A stretch of DNA of 64,000 nt from Liquidambar formosana (GCA_039720395.1 JBBPBK010000058.1:248001-312000), one strand, 5' to 3'; shown: positions 43,510 to 55,672, numbered from the stretch's first letter. The notes: a model not told the origin generated them from the letters alone. Made by a program: numbers and translations.

Positions 43510-45204
43510 TGTTGGGAATTGAATAGGGAGGAAAAAGTACAAAGGCGAAAATTAAATTTTTTCCTACAATTCCCAAAACCATGAATCTTAATTATGCTTA
43601 ATACAAAAACATAAACCCTAACTATCAAGAGAGTTGGGATTACTTATAGTTGATTAATGTCTTCTCCTTTATGCTCCAAGCATTATCTTCGTCCTTTTTG
43701 CTCCAAGTTTTGTCTCGGATAGTGATGAATGAGCAGCCCAAGTGTGCTGCTTCCAACGATATCCACATCTAGCTTGAGCTTGAAGTCCTTTCCTTCTTCT
43801 TCCTTGTTGTTACTAGAGGTGGAGAAGAGGGAGAGAGAGAGAGAGAGCCTCCTATGAATTTCGGCCAGCACTTAGAGGAGTGAATGTGATGATGTCATCA
43901 CATCATAAGAGGCATTAAATAGCCTCCATATAGGGCCGGCCCTAGGGGGGATTCCAAACCCTAGAAGGTTTTGTGTAATTACTCTTAATTGGACAATAAC
44001 CCCTCTAATTTGTATCTTAAACAACCTTGCCCCTTAAGAACAATTCTTTTATTCACTTATGCCCTTTCTCTCATAGACATTCAAGCTCTCCTAGCATGAT
44101 CAGTGTGTGACCATTGGGTTCACATCATCAAGTAGTAGGTATAGCACATGTTGTGCATAATGGAACACTTTCCATTAAAGGGTCTAATTGAAACTCCTTT
44201 CAATTCCCTAATTGATTATAACTCATTTATATCAATTAGGGCTTCTACTAACCATGAGTAACACCTAGCATATGACTCATGGTGTGGTCCTTAATGAGGT
44301 GAATAGTCATTTACAAAGAACCCTTCTGTTATAGTTTATAGGTTACAATTCCATCCTTCCATCAACACAATGTCTCCAATTGAACTAATAGGATAGGGAA
44401 GTCTGTCAAGTCCCTAGTTCAATTATTTTATACTCACTCATTAATATCAACTCAATGATAAACTTATGGAAATTCCTTTCCATATTCATTTTACCATGGG
44501 CCCATGGATTTAATGAGTTATATTCAATGAATGCTGTATGAGACATCACTCCCTTTTTCCTAAGAGTGATAGATTCCTTGTTGATCACTCACATGCCTTC
44601 ACACACATAGCAGTAGGGCTAATGAACACCTTTACAGACCCCTGAATAGGATATGCACTTAGTGTTATCAAACTTCTAAAGCTACATACATAAAACAACC
44701 ATGGTGTCTCAGGTCTAAGGATTACTTGTACCACTATAACAATGAGAAACTGATTGACAGGTAGGTTAAAACTCCATTCAGTTTATCTCATATCTTTGGT
44801 CACATTCAGAGTACCTATTCTTATAATAGGCACCCACTTGTTGGTTGTAGTGTCTTCACACAAATAGCTTGAGACTAGCTATCCTCCTATAGAGTTAACC
44901 TAACAAGTGCTAGTCCTACGGTTCATTACTGTCCATCATAGTGAACCTTCAACTAGGAATGTTTTAGGAGTTTAGTACAGAGATATATTTACAGTCTCAA
45001 AATTACAAGCACTTTGTAATTTCATATTCTCAACTCTAACTCCATGGACATATTATGTAAATATAAATGATGCATATAAACACAATAGAATAAGCCCTTT
45101 TATTAAATCAATAATAAATGTGACATACATAAATGAAATCAATTGATTGTTCCTAATTCCTAAATAATCATCTCTATGATTGGCTCTAGGGCATAATCCT
45201 AACA
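43510..45204 (-). repeat. Inner Copia 5' LTR
   Basis: It is intact, 1695 bp. In element orientation it starts TGTTAGGATTATGCCC at 45204 and ends AATTCCCAACA at 43510, directly followed by the primer-binding site. Confidence 0.93.
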
Positions 45205-45858
45205 CCTACTACTTGATGATGTGAACCCAATGGGTCACACACTGATCATGCTAAGAGAGCTTGATTGTCTATGAGAGAAAGGGTATAAGTGATTAAAGAA
45301 AAGTTCTTTAAGGGGCTAATTTGTATTTGATGCAAACTAGTGGGCTAATTGTGTAATTAAGAGTAATTACACAAAACCCACTAGGGTTTTAAGTTCCCCC
45401 TTGGCCGGCCCTATTGTGTGGCTATATAAGCTACATTATGATGTGATGACGTCATCAAAATTGGATCCCCAAGGGGCTGGCCGAAAATTTCACAAGGCTC
45501 TCTCTCTCTCTCTCTCTCTTCTCCACCTCTAGCAACCATAAGGAAGACTGTTGGAGGTGGATACTGTTGGAGACAGTACAGTTGGACTTCAAGTTCAAGC
45601 TAGGTGTGGATACTGTTGGAGACAGTATAGTTGGACTGCTCATTCATTGCTACACGGAGTTCATGCTTGGAGCAAAAAGGAGAAGACAAAGCTTAGAGCA
45701 TAAAGGAGAAGACATTCATCAACTGTAAGTAACCCTAACTCTCTTGGTAGTTAGGTTATTGTTTTTGTATTATGCATAATCGGATTCATGGGTTTAGGAA
45801 TTGTAAGAAAATTTTTACTCCGCCTTTGTATGTTTTCCTCCTAATCAGATTCCCAACA
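45205..45858 (+). repeat. Outer Copia 5' LTR, second part
   Basis: It resumes after the cctac duplication and ends GATTCCCAACA, followed by the primer site. TATA-like GCTATATAAG lies at 45421-45430, and a perfect TGACGTCA at 45447-45454. A segment of about 50 bp carrying GTGGATACTGTTGGAGACAG is locally duplicated (about 45558-45640). Confidence 0.92.
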
Positions 45859-45859
45859 G

Positions 45860-45872
45860 TGGTATCAGAGCC
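45860..45872 (+). promoter_or_regulatory. Outer Copia primer-binding site
   Basis: TGGTATCAGAGCC, an exact match to the site for initiator tRNA-Met, one base after the LTR end. Confidence 0.92.
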
Positions 45873-48800
45873 ATGATTATGCTTAATACAAACTACATAT
45901 GGGCTGGTTGTTATGGTAAATTGATTGGTTTAATGATGAACAATTTTTATGATAGTCATGAAAAATTGTCATCTTGTTTTGCATGCCAAAATTAGAGTTC
46001 TTCTCCAAAATTTTCGAGCCATATATGGTTAGAAATCCCTTCAAATCAGCTTTCCAACCCAATAAACTGTGCATCGATCCGAGTTCTGTAGAGAAAGTTA
46101 TGAATTGTTTACTATAGGCTGTCTGGGAGACAGTTTTACAGCGGGAATGATGCACCAGCAGAAACTATGAACTTTTGATGGTGATCAAAGGCATGGTAAT
46201 GGTTGCCACCACTTGGATTATATTCTAGACATGGTAGGGAAGGGTTCCCAAGCATTCGGATGCATCATAATTGGATTAAGATGCTAGAACTAGTTTTTTG
46301 AAAACTAGGGTTTTCTTCATGTTGGCTGAACCTATGGTTTGGAACCCTTGGTTGTTCTTCATCTTCTTCTTATTTTGATTTGATATATATAATTCATATG
46401 ATGAATATATATATTTATATATACTGTATATATAAATTTTAAATGTATTTGATGCATTAAAATCGAATTAAAGATAATTAGAAGTTTGGTTTTCTCTATG
46501 GAGGCCGAACCTAGGGTTTAGAACCCTAGGTTGCTCTCTTGTATGTTTTGTTTTAAATTGATTCATTGGTTGTCATGAGATGAGTGTTAATTAATTCATA
46601 TAAGTGTGTTATGTGAATTACATGTGTATTTGGATGCATAGGAATCAAATCAAATCAAAAAGTTTGGGAAGAACACCATGGAGTTCGAATCTAGGTTTTA
46701 GAACCCTTAGGTTCTTGCTACTATTTTGAACAGAAACCTCTGTAAAATTGATGTATATTCTTTATAGGATCATTATACATAATGTATGTATGATTTTCTT
46801 TAAGTTTCAAAAGAGTCTTGATGCATAAAGAATCAAAAAGTTTGATTTCTTGGAAGAACACAGCAGGCTGTATTTCTGTAGAAAGTCATCAATATAGTTT
46901 CGTTCATAACTTGAGCTAGGGAACTCCAAATTGCATGAAACCACTTGCATTAGTTTCCTAAGACATGTAGGATACTAGGAAAAATAATTTGGTAACCTGA
47001 ATTAACCATTTTGTTGGATTTTAAATCAGTTTGCGACAAGGCATAGTATGCTGTCAAATTTTGGGCAGCCTACTGTTCTTGAATTGTTTAGAACAATTGG
47101 GGATGATTTGATCATCCAAACCACTTCAATTTGCTTAGTAATTCATGTAGGGACATGATACAAAAGCTGGTTTTGTTGGTGGAGTTGAATTGATTAGGTT
47201 TTGGAAACTTTTGTGACCTTGGAGGTCCTCCCATGGTGGCGCCAATTTAGGGTTCTTGAAACCCTAATGTTCTTTGAAGAAGACAGCCATATTGGACCAC
47301 TCCAAACGTGTTCAATGGGCTTGGCGCACACCCTAGCACGTGTCCCAAGGCTAGCCTATAGCTCCCCATGCTTGATGGTGGACATGGCAGCCTTGCCAAG
47401 TCTTGACAATAGCTTGGCCTTGCCGTGGCCTAGCCATGGCAGCCCCCTGGCCTAGCTGTGGCCAAGCCTTGGCAGTCCCCTGGCTAAGCTGTGGCCTAGC
47501 CATGGCAGCCCACTATAGGTGGCAGTAGCCTTAGGGTTTAAGATGAAACCCTAATTTCTATTAATGATGAAACCCTAATCTATTAATGGCATTAATTAAA
47601 ACCCTAACTAAGCTATTAATTACCTTTATTAAAGTGTTTAATGATTGGTCATTAATTGACCAATCATGGTTATTAATAATTAGGGTATTATTAAGTGCAT
47701 ATTAATTAGGAGTAATTAATATCCTAGGTGCCATTAATTAAACCCTAATCCTAATCATTAATTCCGTATAAACCTAGGGTTTGAATGATTGGTCATTAAT
47801 TGACCAATCATAAGGCATTTAATGCATTAGGGTTACACTTAGGGTTTAGAGTTAATGCACTTAGGCCATGTTTGTTTAGCTGGAATGGAATGGATGGAAT
47901 GGAATCTCATTCCATTTCATTCCAAACAACATGTTTGGATAAGATAATTTGAATGGGAATGGAATCAAATAGTATGTTTAAATAATTATTTTAAATCTAT
48001 TTTCATTCCAGACTACTTCAAGCATGGAATCACATTCCATTCCCATCCATTCCATTCCAACTAAACAAACATGGCCTTAGGGTTTAGGGTTTTAGGAATT
48101 CCTAATGCACTAATTCATTAATGAAATGATTTTATATAATTCCAAAATTGATTATTTAATTAATGGTGATTAATTTTATAATGTTTTAAATGGTTTAAAA
48201 CACAATCTAGGATTATATTAAAATCTGGAAATTTTAATTAAATGAAATTGTTTTGTTTAATTAAAGAAACCCTAATATTTGATATTAGAGTTTAATTAGG
48301 GGACTTTAACTATTTCAATTAATTTGATTAATTGAAATTAAATGTCTTAAATGTTAAGACTTAATTAATTCTGGAAATTATGCATATCCTAATAAGATTA
48401 GGACACATTAATGAGATTGATGAATACCAATCAATAGAGTTACCATAAATGCCCATATGTTTATTGCTTACAGTTATTTCCTTTATTATACAATGTGATT
48501 GTATGGTTATAGATGGATGATGATTATGGACTATACCCTTAAACCAATTGTGATTGGCCATCTTATGAATGGGTTGTATTAATTTTTCAAGAGTTGTTAA
48601 TTTTTGGTAATGTATTATTTATTTGGGGCTTGCATGCCACCTTCTTCTCTCTCTCTATCATTCTCTTATGTACCCCAGATTCCCCTTATGTATCTCTTTC
48701 TTTAAATTATGTAAATGTTATGTAATCGAGAGCAGACTAAGGAGCATGGTGGACCCAAAGGAGCATGGTGGAGATCAATAAGCCTATGGTGGAGACCATC

Positions 48801-49710
48801 AAGCTAATGGAGGAGATTGAAGGACTTGAAAGCTTGGAGAAGACTTTCAAGAGAGCATGTTATGTTTTGAATGAATGTTTTACAATCACCTACACCCACC
48901 TTAGACCTTGGATTCAATTCATTGGCTTGGATTGAATCCTCTTAAAGTCCATAATCATCATAGTGGGAGCTCTTAATGAGATTGATAGAGATAGCTCCAA
49001 ATCTAAAGATCGTTATATGTCACTTTATAGGGACTAATATCGATAAGTGGATTACATATATAATGTTGTTATATATTTTTATTAAAATGCATGAGATGTA
49101 TTTTAGATTAGTTAATTTGATGAGACCCTTAAAACCCCTCTCTTTTAATATTAAGTTGGAAATGGAGAATACATTAGGGAATGCACTTCTTCATTGCCTT
49201 CCATCATTATAGGATCATCTAACGTCCCTTAATGTAGGTACTTAGCTGTAGACATGTAGGTGCTACCCATGTTAAAGACATTACTTGAAACTATCACATA
49301 TAAGATATCATGGGGTGCCTAAACTGGTATATACTAAGAAACTATAATGTGAGGTATATATTTGGCGAAACATACCTGTGTGAATGATGGGTTTAACTTA
49401 ACTAGGGAAGTATTCCAAGAAACTATAATGTGAGGAGTATGTACCCTAGAGGAAAAATGATTGGAACTTGTTTATGAAGCAATAGACAAAGAGTTGTCTT
49501 CTTATTGTGGGTTAGAAGTCAAGAAACTATAATGTGAGGCTTCTAGGCCACAGTGGGACCCCTATCCCCATTAGGAATGAGATTCCCGAATTCCATTAGA
49601 GGGTGTATGGAATTTGATAAAATAGTGGGAGGTAGCATATGATTAAAGACCCGATCATTATGGATTAAAAATGAAATCTAATTCTCTATTTTTATATGTA
49701 GTTCATAGAA
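45873..49710 (+). repeat. Outer Copia non-coding leader
   Basis: The leader is about 3.8 kb, homologous in inverse to 39940-43500. It has palindromic GATTGGTCATTAATTGACCA copies near 47643 and 47789, many 'aaccctaa' words, and 'ggcctagccatggcag' repeats (about 47420-47510). It carries the Tourist-like MITE 47864-48076, absent from the inner copy. A 90-codon ORF antisense to the element is at 45883-46155. Confidence 0.8.
47864..48076. mobile_element. Tourist-like MITE (PIF/Harbinger type), 213 bp
   Basis: The ends are GGCCATGTTTGTTTAGCTGG and the inverse AACTAAACAAACATGGCC. The target duplication is TTA (47861-47863 and 48077-48079). The inner Copia leader shows the uninterrupted site near 41590, which proves the insertion and its borders. 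Confidence 0.93.
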
Positions 49711-50582
49711 ATGGCTCACCTCAACCCGCTATCCAAAATATTGGACATCAACCGTTTGACTGGATCAAACTATTTTGATTGGCTGGGGAACTTGAAAATT
49801 GTTTTAAATTCTGAAAAGATTACCTACACACTTGATGGCTCACCTCCTAAGGCTCCTGCTGAGGCTGCAACTTAGCAGGAGAAAGATGCTTATCAGAAGC
49901 ACATGGATGACAACCTATAGGCAAAATGCTATATAATGGCATCTATAAGCCCTGAGCTTTAGAAGCAACATGAGTCTATGAGTAGCGCTCCCGACATCTT
50001 TCTCCACTTACAAGAGTTGTATGGGGAGCAAAGTAGGACCACTAAATATAATATTGTCAAAGATCTATTCAAGGCAAGGATGAACGAGGGTCATCCGTAA
50101 CTGATCACACCTTGAAGATAATCAACCATATCGAGCAGCTTGAGAAGCTTGATGTGATAATTGAAGCTGATATGTGTTTAAACATTATTCCGCAGTCCCT
50201 TCCTGATTCATTTGGGCCGTTCATTATGAATTTTCATATGAACAAGCTTGAGCCCACTCTCCCTGGGCTACATAATTTGCTCAAGATGACTGAGGAGACG
50301 ATGAAGAAAGGGAAAAGTTCTTTGCTCGCATTTGATGCAGCTTCTACTTCCAAAGCCAAACCTAAGCCTAAGGACAAGGGAAAAGGCAAGGGTAAGAGTA
50401 CCCAAGGGAAGATGAAGAAGAACTTAAAGCAGAAGGGAGGCATCAAGAAAGGTAATACCAACAAGGCCAAAGGAACCTGTTTTCACTATGGCAAGGATAG
50501 GCACTAGAAACGTAACTGCCGGGAGTAGCTGGATACTCTAAAGAACTGACCTTCGGAAGGTATGGATCATGCTCTAAACTAA
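49711..50582 (+). pseudogene. Outer Copia gag remnant
   Basis: It starts ATGGCTCACC: MAHLNPLSKILDINRLTGSN, then YFDWLGNLKIVLNSEKITYT. There are stops at several CAG-to-TAG type changes and a frameshift near 50090. From 50112 it is open: the KIINHIEQLEKLDVIIEADM block, the SLPDSFGPFIMNFHMNKLEP block, a Lys-rich linker, and a knuckle CFHYGKDRH with a stop at the Trp codon. The second Cys of the knuckle is Tyr, as in the inner copy. Confidence 0.9.
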
Positions 50583-50639
50583 ATGTTAGTTGCATAGAGC
50601 ATAATAGTTTTAAATTGAATGCTAATAATCTTAATAGAA

Positions 50640-51480
50640 CAAAATATACATAGTGATGTATGAAGAGGTTTCTCTTCCTTTACAACCTTTACCAATAATT
50701 CATTCTAGGTTTGGGTGTGTATACTTAAAGAAGTACAAATCTGAATCATTTAAAAAGTTCAAAGAATTTAGATATGAAGTAGAGAAACAAACTAGTAAAA
50801 GTATCAAGCTCTTCGATTGGATCGAGGAGGCGAATATTTAACCTAGTGATCTTTCAGATCAACTTGTTCAAACAGGCATTCTATTCTAATGGACACCTCT
50901 TAGAACACCATAACTAAATGGTGTGTCAGAATGGAGGAAGAGGACCTTACTAGATATGGTCCGATCCATAATAAGTTACAACGACCTAAAATTATCCTTG
51001 TTAGGATATGCCCTAGAAATTGCCACGTACCTGTGAAATAGAGTTCAAACCAAGGCTATCCCTTAAGACCTATATGAGATATGGAAAGGGAAGCACCAAA
51101 CTTTAAGCATGTTAAGGTATAGGGTTGCACTGCATATGTAGAGACACATGATGTAACCAAATTGGAAATCAAGATAACTTAAATGTAGGTTTGTGGTTTA
51201 TCGTAAAAGGAGTTTAGGATATCATATCTATCATCCTGATGAACAAAATTGTTTGTTAGTAAGTTTGCAATCTTTCTTGAAAAAGAGTTTATTCAAGAAG
51301 GAGGCAATAACAGGAAAATAGAACTCAAAGAGTTGTCTAATGAGACACAAACCAACATTGATGCAACCCCTGTCCCTGTTGAGACAGAAGCCATTATTGT
51401 ACCATGATTGTACAAAGAATTAGTGGGAGTGCGATCACATTTATGGTCCTATAAGTGAATGACGTTCTACTTATTAGGGA
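50640..51480 (+). pseudogene. Outer Copia integrase fragment
   Basis: FGCVYLKKYKSESFKKFKEF with RYEVEKQTSKSIKLFDWIEE follows gag after only about 70 bp. Protease and the integrase N-terminus are missing, with the same break as in the inner copy. Later pieces include EFIQEGGNNRKIELKELSNE (about 51288-51347) from the integrase-RT linker. Confidence 0.82.
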
Positions 51481-51490
51481 ATAATGTAGA

Positions 51491-53143
51491 TGTTAGGATT
51501 ATGCCCTAGAGCCAATCATAGAGATGATTGTTTAGGGATTAGGAGCAATCATTTGATTTCATTTATGTATGTCACATTTATTATTGATTTAATAAAAGGG
51601 CTTATTCTATTATGTTTATATGCATCATTTATATTTACATAATATGTCCATGGAGTTAGAGTTGAGAATATGGAATTACAAAGAGTTGTAATTTTGAGAC
51701 TATAGATATATCTCTGTACTAAACTCCTAAAGCATTCCTAGTTGAAGGTTTACTATGATGGACAGTAATAAACCATAGGACTAGCACTTGTTAGGCTGAC
51801 TCTATAGGAGGATAGCTAGTCTCAAGCTATTTGTGTGGAGACACTACAACCAACAAGTAGGTGCCTATTGCGAGAATAGGTACACTGAATGTGACCAAAG
51901 ATATGAGATAAACTGAATGGAGTTTTATCCTGCCTGTCAATTAGTTTCTCATTGTTATAGTGGTACAAGTAATCCTTAGACCTGAGACACTATAGTTGCC
52001 TTATGCATGTAGCTTTAGAAGTTTGATAACACTAAGTGCAGATCCTATTCAGGGGTCTGCAAAGGTGTTCATTGGCCCTACTGCTATGTGTATGAAGGCA
52101 TGTGAGTGATCAACAAGGGATCCATCACTCTTAGGAAAAAGAGAGAGAATGTCTCATATAGCATTCATAATATAACTCATTAAATCCATGGCCATGGTAG
52201 GATGAATATGAAAAGAGTTTCATAAGTTCATCAATTAGTTGATATCTATGAATGAGTATAAAGTAATTGAACTAAGGACTTGATAGACTTCCATGTCCTA
52301 TTAGTTCAATTGGAGACATTGTGTTGAAGGAAGGATGCAATTGTAACCTACAAACTATAACAGAAGGGTTCTTTGTAAATGACTATTCACCTCATTAAGG
52401 ACCACACCATGAGCCATATGCTAGGTGTTACTCATGGTTAGTAGAAGCCCTAATTGATATAAGTGAGTTATAATCAATTAGGGAATTGGAAGGAGTTCCA
52501 ATTAGACCCTAAATGGAAAGAGTTCCATTGTGCACACCTCGTGCTATTCCTACTACTTGATGATGTGAACCCAATGGGTTACACACTGATCATGCAAGAT
52601 GAGCTTTAAAGTCTATGAGAGAAAGGGTATGAGTGCATAAAGAATAGTTCTTTAAGGCCTATTTATATTTGATATAATTTATAGGGGTTATTGTGCAATT
52701 TAGAGAAATTGCATAAAACCCTAATAGGGTTTCCCCCTAGGGCCGGCCCCTTTAGTGTGGACTATATAAGTCACACTATGATGTGTGACATCATCATAAG
52801 TTGAACTCTCCAAGGGCTGGCCAGAATTTCCAACCTCCCTCTCTCTCTCTCTCCTCTCTTCTCCTACATTAGCAACAACAAGGAAAAGGAGGAAAGGACT
52901 TTGAAGCTCTAGCTAGGTGTGGATACCGTTGGAGGCAGCACACTTGGGCTGCTCATTCACCGCTGTCCGGAGTCGAAGCTTGGAGCAAAACGGAGAAGAC
53001 AAAAATTCTGTAAGTGTTCTAACCCTCTTCGTAGTTAGGGTTTGATTTTGTGTTATGCATAGTTAGATTCATAGGCTGTGGAATCGTAGGAAAAATTTTT
53101 ATATTCCGCACTTCTATTTTTCCCTCTTGTATAATTCCCAACA
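51491..53143 (+). mobile_element. Copia solo LTR (same family) in the outer pol
   Basis: It starts TGTTAGGATTATGCCC and ends AATTCCCAACA, with a perfect 5-bp duplication gtaga (51486-51490 and 53144-53148). The inner element has the empty site near 38150. Its sequence differs from both other LTR pairs ('ttatatttgatataattta'), so it came from a third family member. Confidence 0.95.
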
Positions 53144-53148
53144 GTAGA

Positions 53149-53960
53149 GACGTTGTCAAAAGTGAAAAATTGGTTTTTCACAGAGTTTCTCCATAAAAGA
53201 TTTGGAAGAAGCATCCTATATTATGGGAATAGAGGTCTATAGAGATAGATCTTAAAGGATGCAAAGTCTTTCCCAATCGATGTACTTAGATAAGATTTTG
53301 AATGGGTTCAAAATACATGATTTCAAGAGAAGTCTAATTCCTGTCAGACATGAAATCAAGTTGTCTAAAGGCATATGCTATGCTAAGTACATGACCAGAT
53401 ATCTGTAATGCTGTAAACGTTATAAGCAGATATCAGGCAAACCCAGGCAAGAAACTTTGGGAAGTAGTCAAGGCTATCCTTAAGTACTTATGAAGAACTA
53501 AAGGACCTATAACTTGTCTATGGAGAAAGAAACTTGAAAATGGTTGGTAATACGGACAATGTTTTCACTTTAAAAAATGGAAACGTAAAATGGAGAAGCT
53601 GTAAGTGGGGTACTGTAGCAGACTCCATTACAGAGGTTGAGCGAATTGCTGCATGTTTGGATGAGTAAGTTTATTGTAGAACTAGGAGTGGTTCCTGACA
53701 TTGAGAAGCCTTTACTATTGTTTTTATGACAACAATAAGGCTATTGCTCAAGACAAGGATCCACTGATCTCATCAAAAGTCCAAACTTTAAGCGGCGATT
53801 CCAAGTGATTAGAGAGATCATTGGAAGAGATGACATATACATATAGAAGTTTAATACAATAGAGAATAAAGAAAACCCTTTTACTAAAGCTATAACCCAA
53901 GTGTGTTGGATCGCCACTGACAGGATATGGGTATGAGATACATGGTGGATTGGCTATAGT
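53149..53960 (+). pseudogene. Outer Copia RT end and RNase H remnant
   Basis: This matches the RT C-terminal part (EASYIMGIEVYRDRS at about 53209-53253, then SQSMYLDKILNGFK and SRYQANPGKKLW-like sequence) and degraded RNase H ending in FQVIREIIGR and NPFTKAITQ (about 53798-53898). RT catalytic motifs are absent, deleted before the solo LTR site. Confidence 0.82.
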
Positions 53961-53962
53961 GC

Positions 53963-53973
53963 AAGTGGGAGAT
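53963..53973 (+). promoter_or_regulatory. Outer Copia polypurine tract
   Basis: AAGTGGGAGAT directly precedes the 3' LTR, as expected for plus-strand priming. Confidence 0.8.
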
Positions 53974-55328
53974 TGTTAGGATTATGCCCTAGAGCCAATT
54001 ATAGAGATGATTGTTTAGGGATTAGGAATAATCAATTGATTTCATTTATGCATGTCACATTTATTATTGATTTAATAAAAGGGCTTATTCTATTATGTTC
54101 ATATGCATCATTTATATTTACATAATATGTCCATGGAGTTAGAGTTGAGAATATGAAATTACAAAGAGTTGTAATTTTGAGACTATAGATATATCTCTGT
54201 GCTAAACTCCTAAAATATTCCTAGTTGAAGGTTCACTATGATGGACAGTAATGAACTATAGGACTAGCACTTGTTAGGTTAACTCTATAGGAAGATAGCT
54301 AGTCTCAAGCTATTTGTGTGAAGACACTACTACCAACAAGTGGGTGCCTATTATAAGAATAGGTACACTGAATGTGACCAAAGATATGAGATAAACTGAA
54401 TGGAGTTTTAACCTGCCTGTCAATCAGTTTCTGATTGTTATAGTGGTACAAGTAATCCTTAGACCTGAGACACCTTGGTTGTCTTATGCATGTAGCTTTA
54501 GAAGTTTGATAACACTAAGTGCAGATCCTATTCAGGGGTCTGTAAGGGTGTTCATTGGCCCTATTGCTATGTGTGTGAAGGCATATTAGTGATCAACAAG
54601 GAATCCATCACTCTCAGGAAAAAGAGAGTGAATGTCTCATATAGCATTCATTGAATATAACTCATTAAATCCATAGGCCCATAGTAGAATGAATATGGAA
54701 AGGAGTTTCCATAAGTTCATCATTGAGTTGATATTAATGAATGAGTATAAAGTAATTGAATTGGGGACTTGACAGACTTCCATGTCCTATTAGTTCAATT
54801 GGAGACATTATGTTGATGGAAGGATGTAATTGTAAACTATAAACTATAACAGAAGAGTTCTTTGTAAATGACTATTCACCTCATTAAGGACCACACCATG
54901 AGCCATATGCTAGGTGTTACTCATGGTTAGTAGAAGCCCTAATTGATATAAATGAGTTATAATCAATTAGGGAATTGAAAGGAGTTTCAATTAGACCCTT
55001 AATGGAAAGTGTTCCATTGTGCACAACTTGTGCTATTCCTACTACTTGATGATGTGAACCCAATGGGTCATACACTGATTATGCTAAGAGAGCTTGATTG
55101 TCTATGAGAGAAAGGGTATAAGTGATTAAAGAAAAGTTCTTAAAGGGGCTAATTTGTATTTGATGCAAACTAGTGGGCTAATTGTGTAATTAAGAGTAAT
55201 TACACAAAACCCACTAGGGTTTTAAGTTCCCCCTTGGCCAGCCCTATTGTGTGGCTATATAAGCCACATTATGATGTAATGACATCATCAAAATTGGATC
55301 CCCAAGGGGCTGGTCGAAAATTTCACAT

Positions 55329-55366
<38 letters not shown>

Positions 55367-55672
55367 CCTCTAGCAACCATAAGGAAGAAGAAGGAAAGGA
55401 CTTCAAGTTCAAGCTAGGTGTGGATACTATTGGAGGTAGTACACTTGGACTGCTCATTCATTGCTGCCCGGAGTTCATGCTTAGAGCAAATAGGAGAAGA
55501 CAAAGCTTGGAGCATAAAGGAGAAGACATTCATCAACTGTAAGTAACCCTAACTCTCTTAGTAGTTAGGTTATTGTTTTTGTATTATGCATAATCGGATT
55601 CATGGGTTTGGGAATCGTAGGAAAAGTTTTATTCCGCCTTTGTATGTTTTCCTCCCAGTCAGATTCCCAACA
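53974..55672 (+). repeat. Outer Copia 3' LTR
   Basis: It is intact, 1699 bp, TGTTAGGATT to CCCAACA. TATA-like GCTATATAAG is at about 55253, a (CT)n tract at about 55331-55360. The site matching the perfect TGACGTCA of the 5' LTR reads TGACATCA here. Confidence 0.94.

Larger units (their letters stand above)
32910..45204 (-). mobile_element. Inner Copia element, minus strand, same family as the outer one
   Basis: A perfect 5-bp target duplication cctac lies at 32905-32909 and 45205-45209. The 3' LTR is 32910-37323, interrupted by a Gypsy solo LTR. The internal region is 37324-43509 and the 5' LTR is 43510-45204. The primer site and polypurine tract are in the expected minus-strand places. Its two LTRs share variants not found in the outer pair ('acaataacccctctaattt'). 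Pol is reduced as in the outer copy. The gag ATG is ATA here. Confidence 0.93.
31848..55672 (+). mobile_element. Outer Copia element, plus strand, with nested insertions
   Basis: A perfect 5-bp target duplication cttaa lies at 31843-31847 and 55673-55677. The 5' LTR is split into 31848-32909 and 45210-45858 by the inner Copia element. The internal region is 45859-53973 and the 3' LTR is 53974-55672. Both halves of the 5' LTR and the 3' LTR share variants absent in the inner element, for example 'gatgcaaactagtgggc'. The LTRs are about 1.7 kb. The internal region has a 3.8-kb non-coding leader, gag, a reduced pol, and a solo LTR at 51491-53143. Confidence 0.93.

Noticed and set aside
31848..55672. 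One giant 24-kb retrotransposon
   Set aside because: Target duplications, primer sites and polypurine tracts resolve it into an outer element, an inner inverted element and two solo LTRs.
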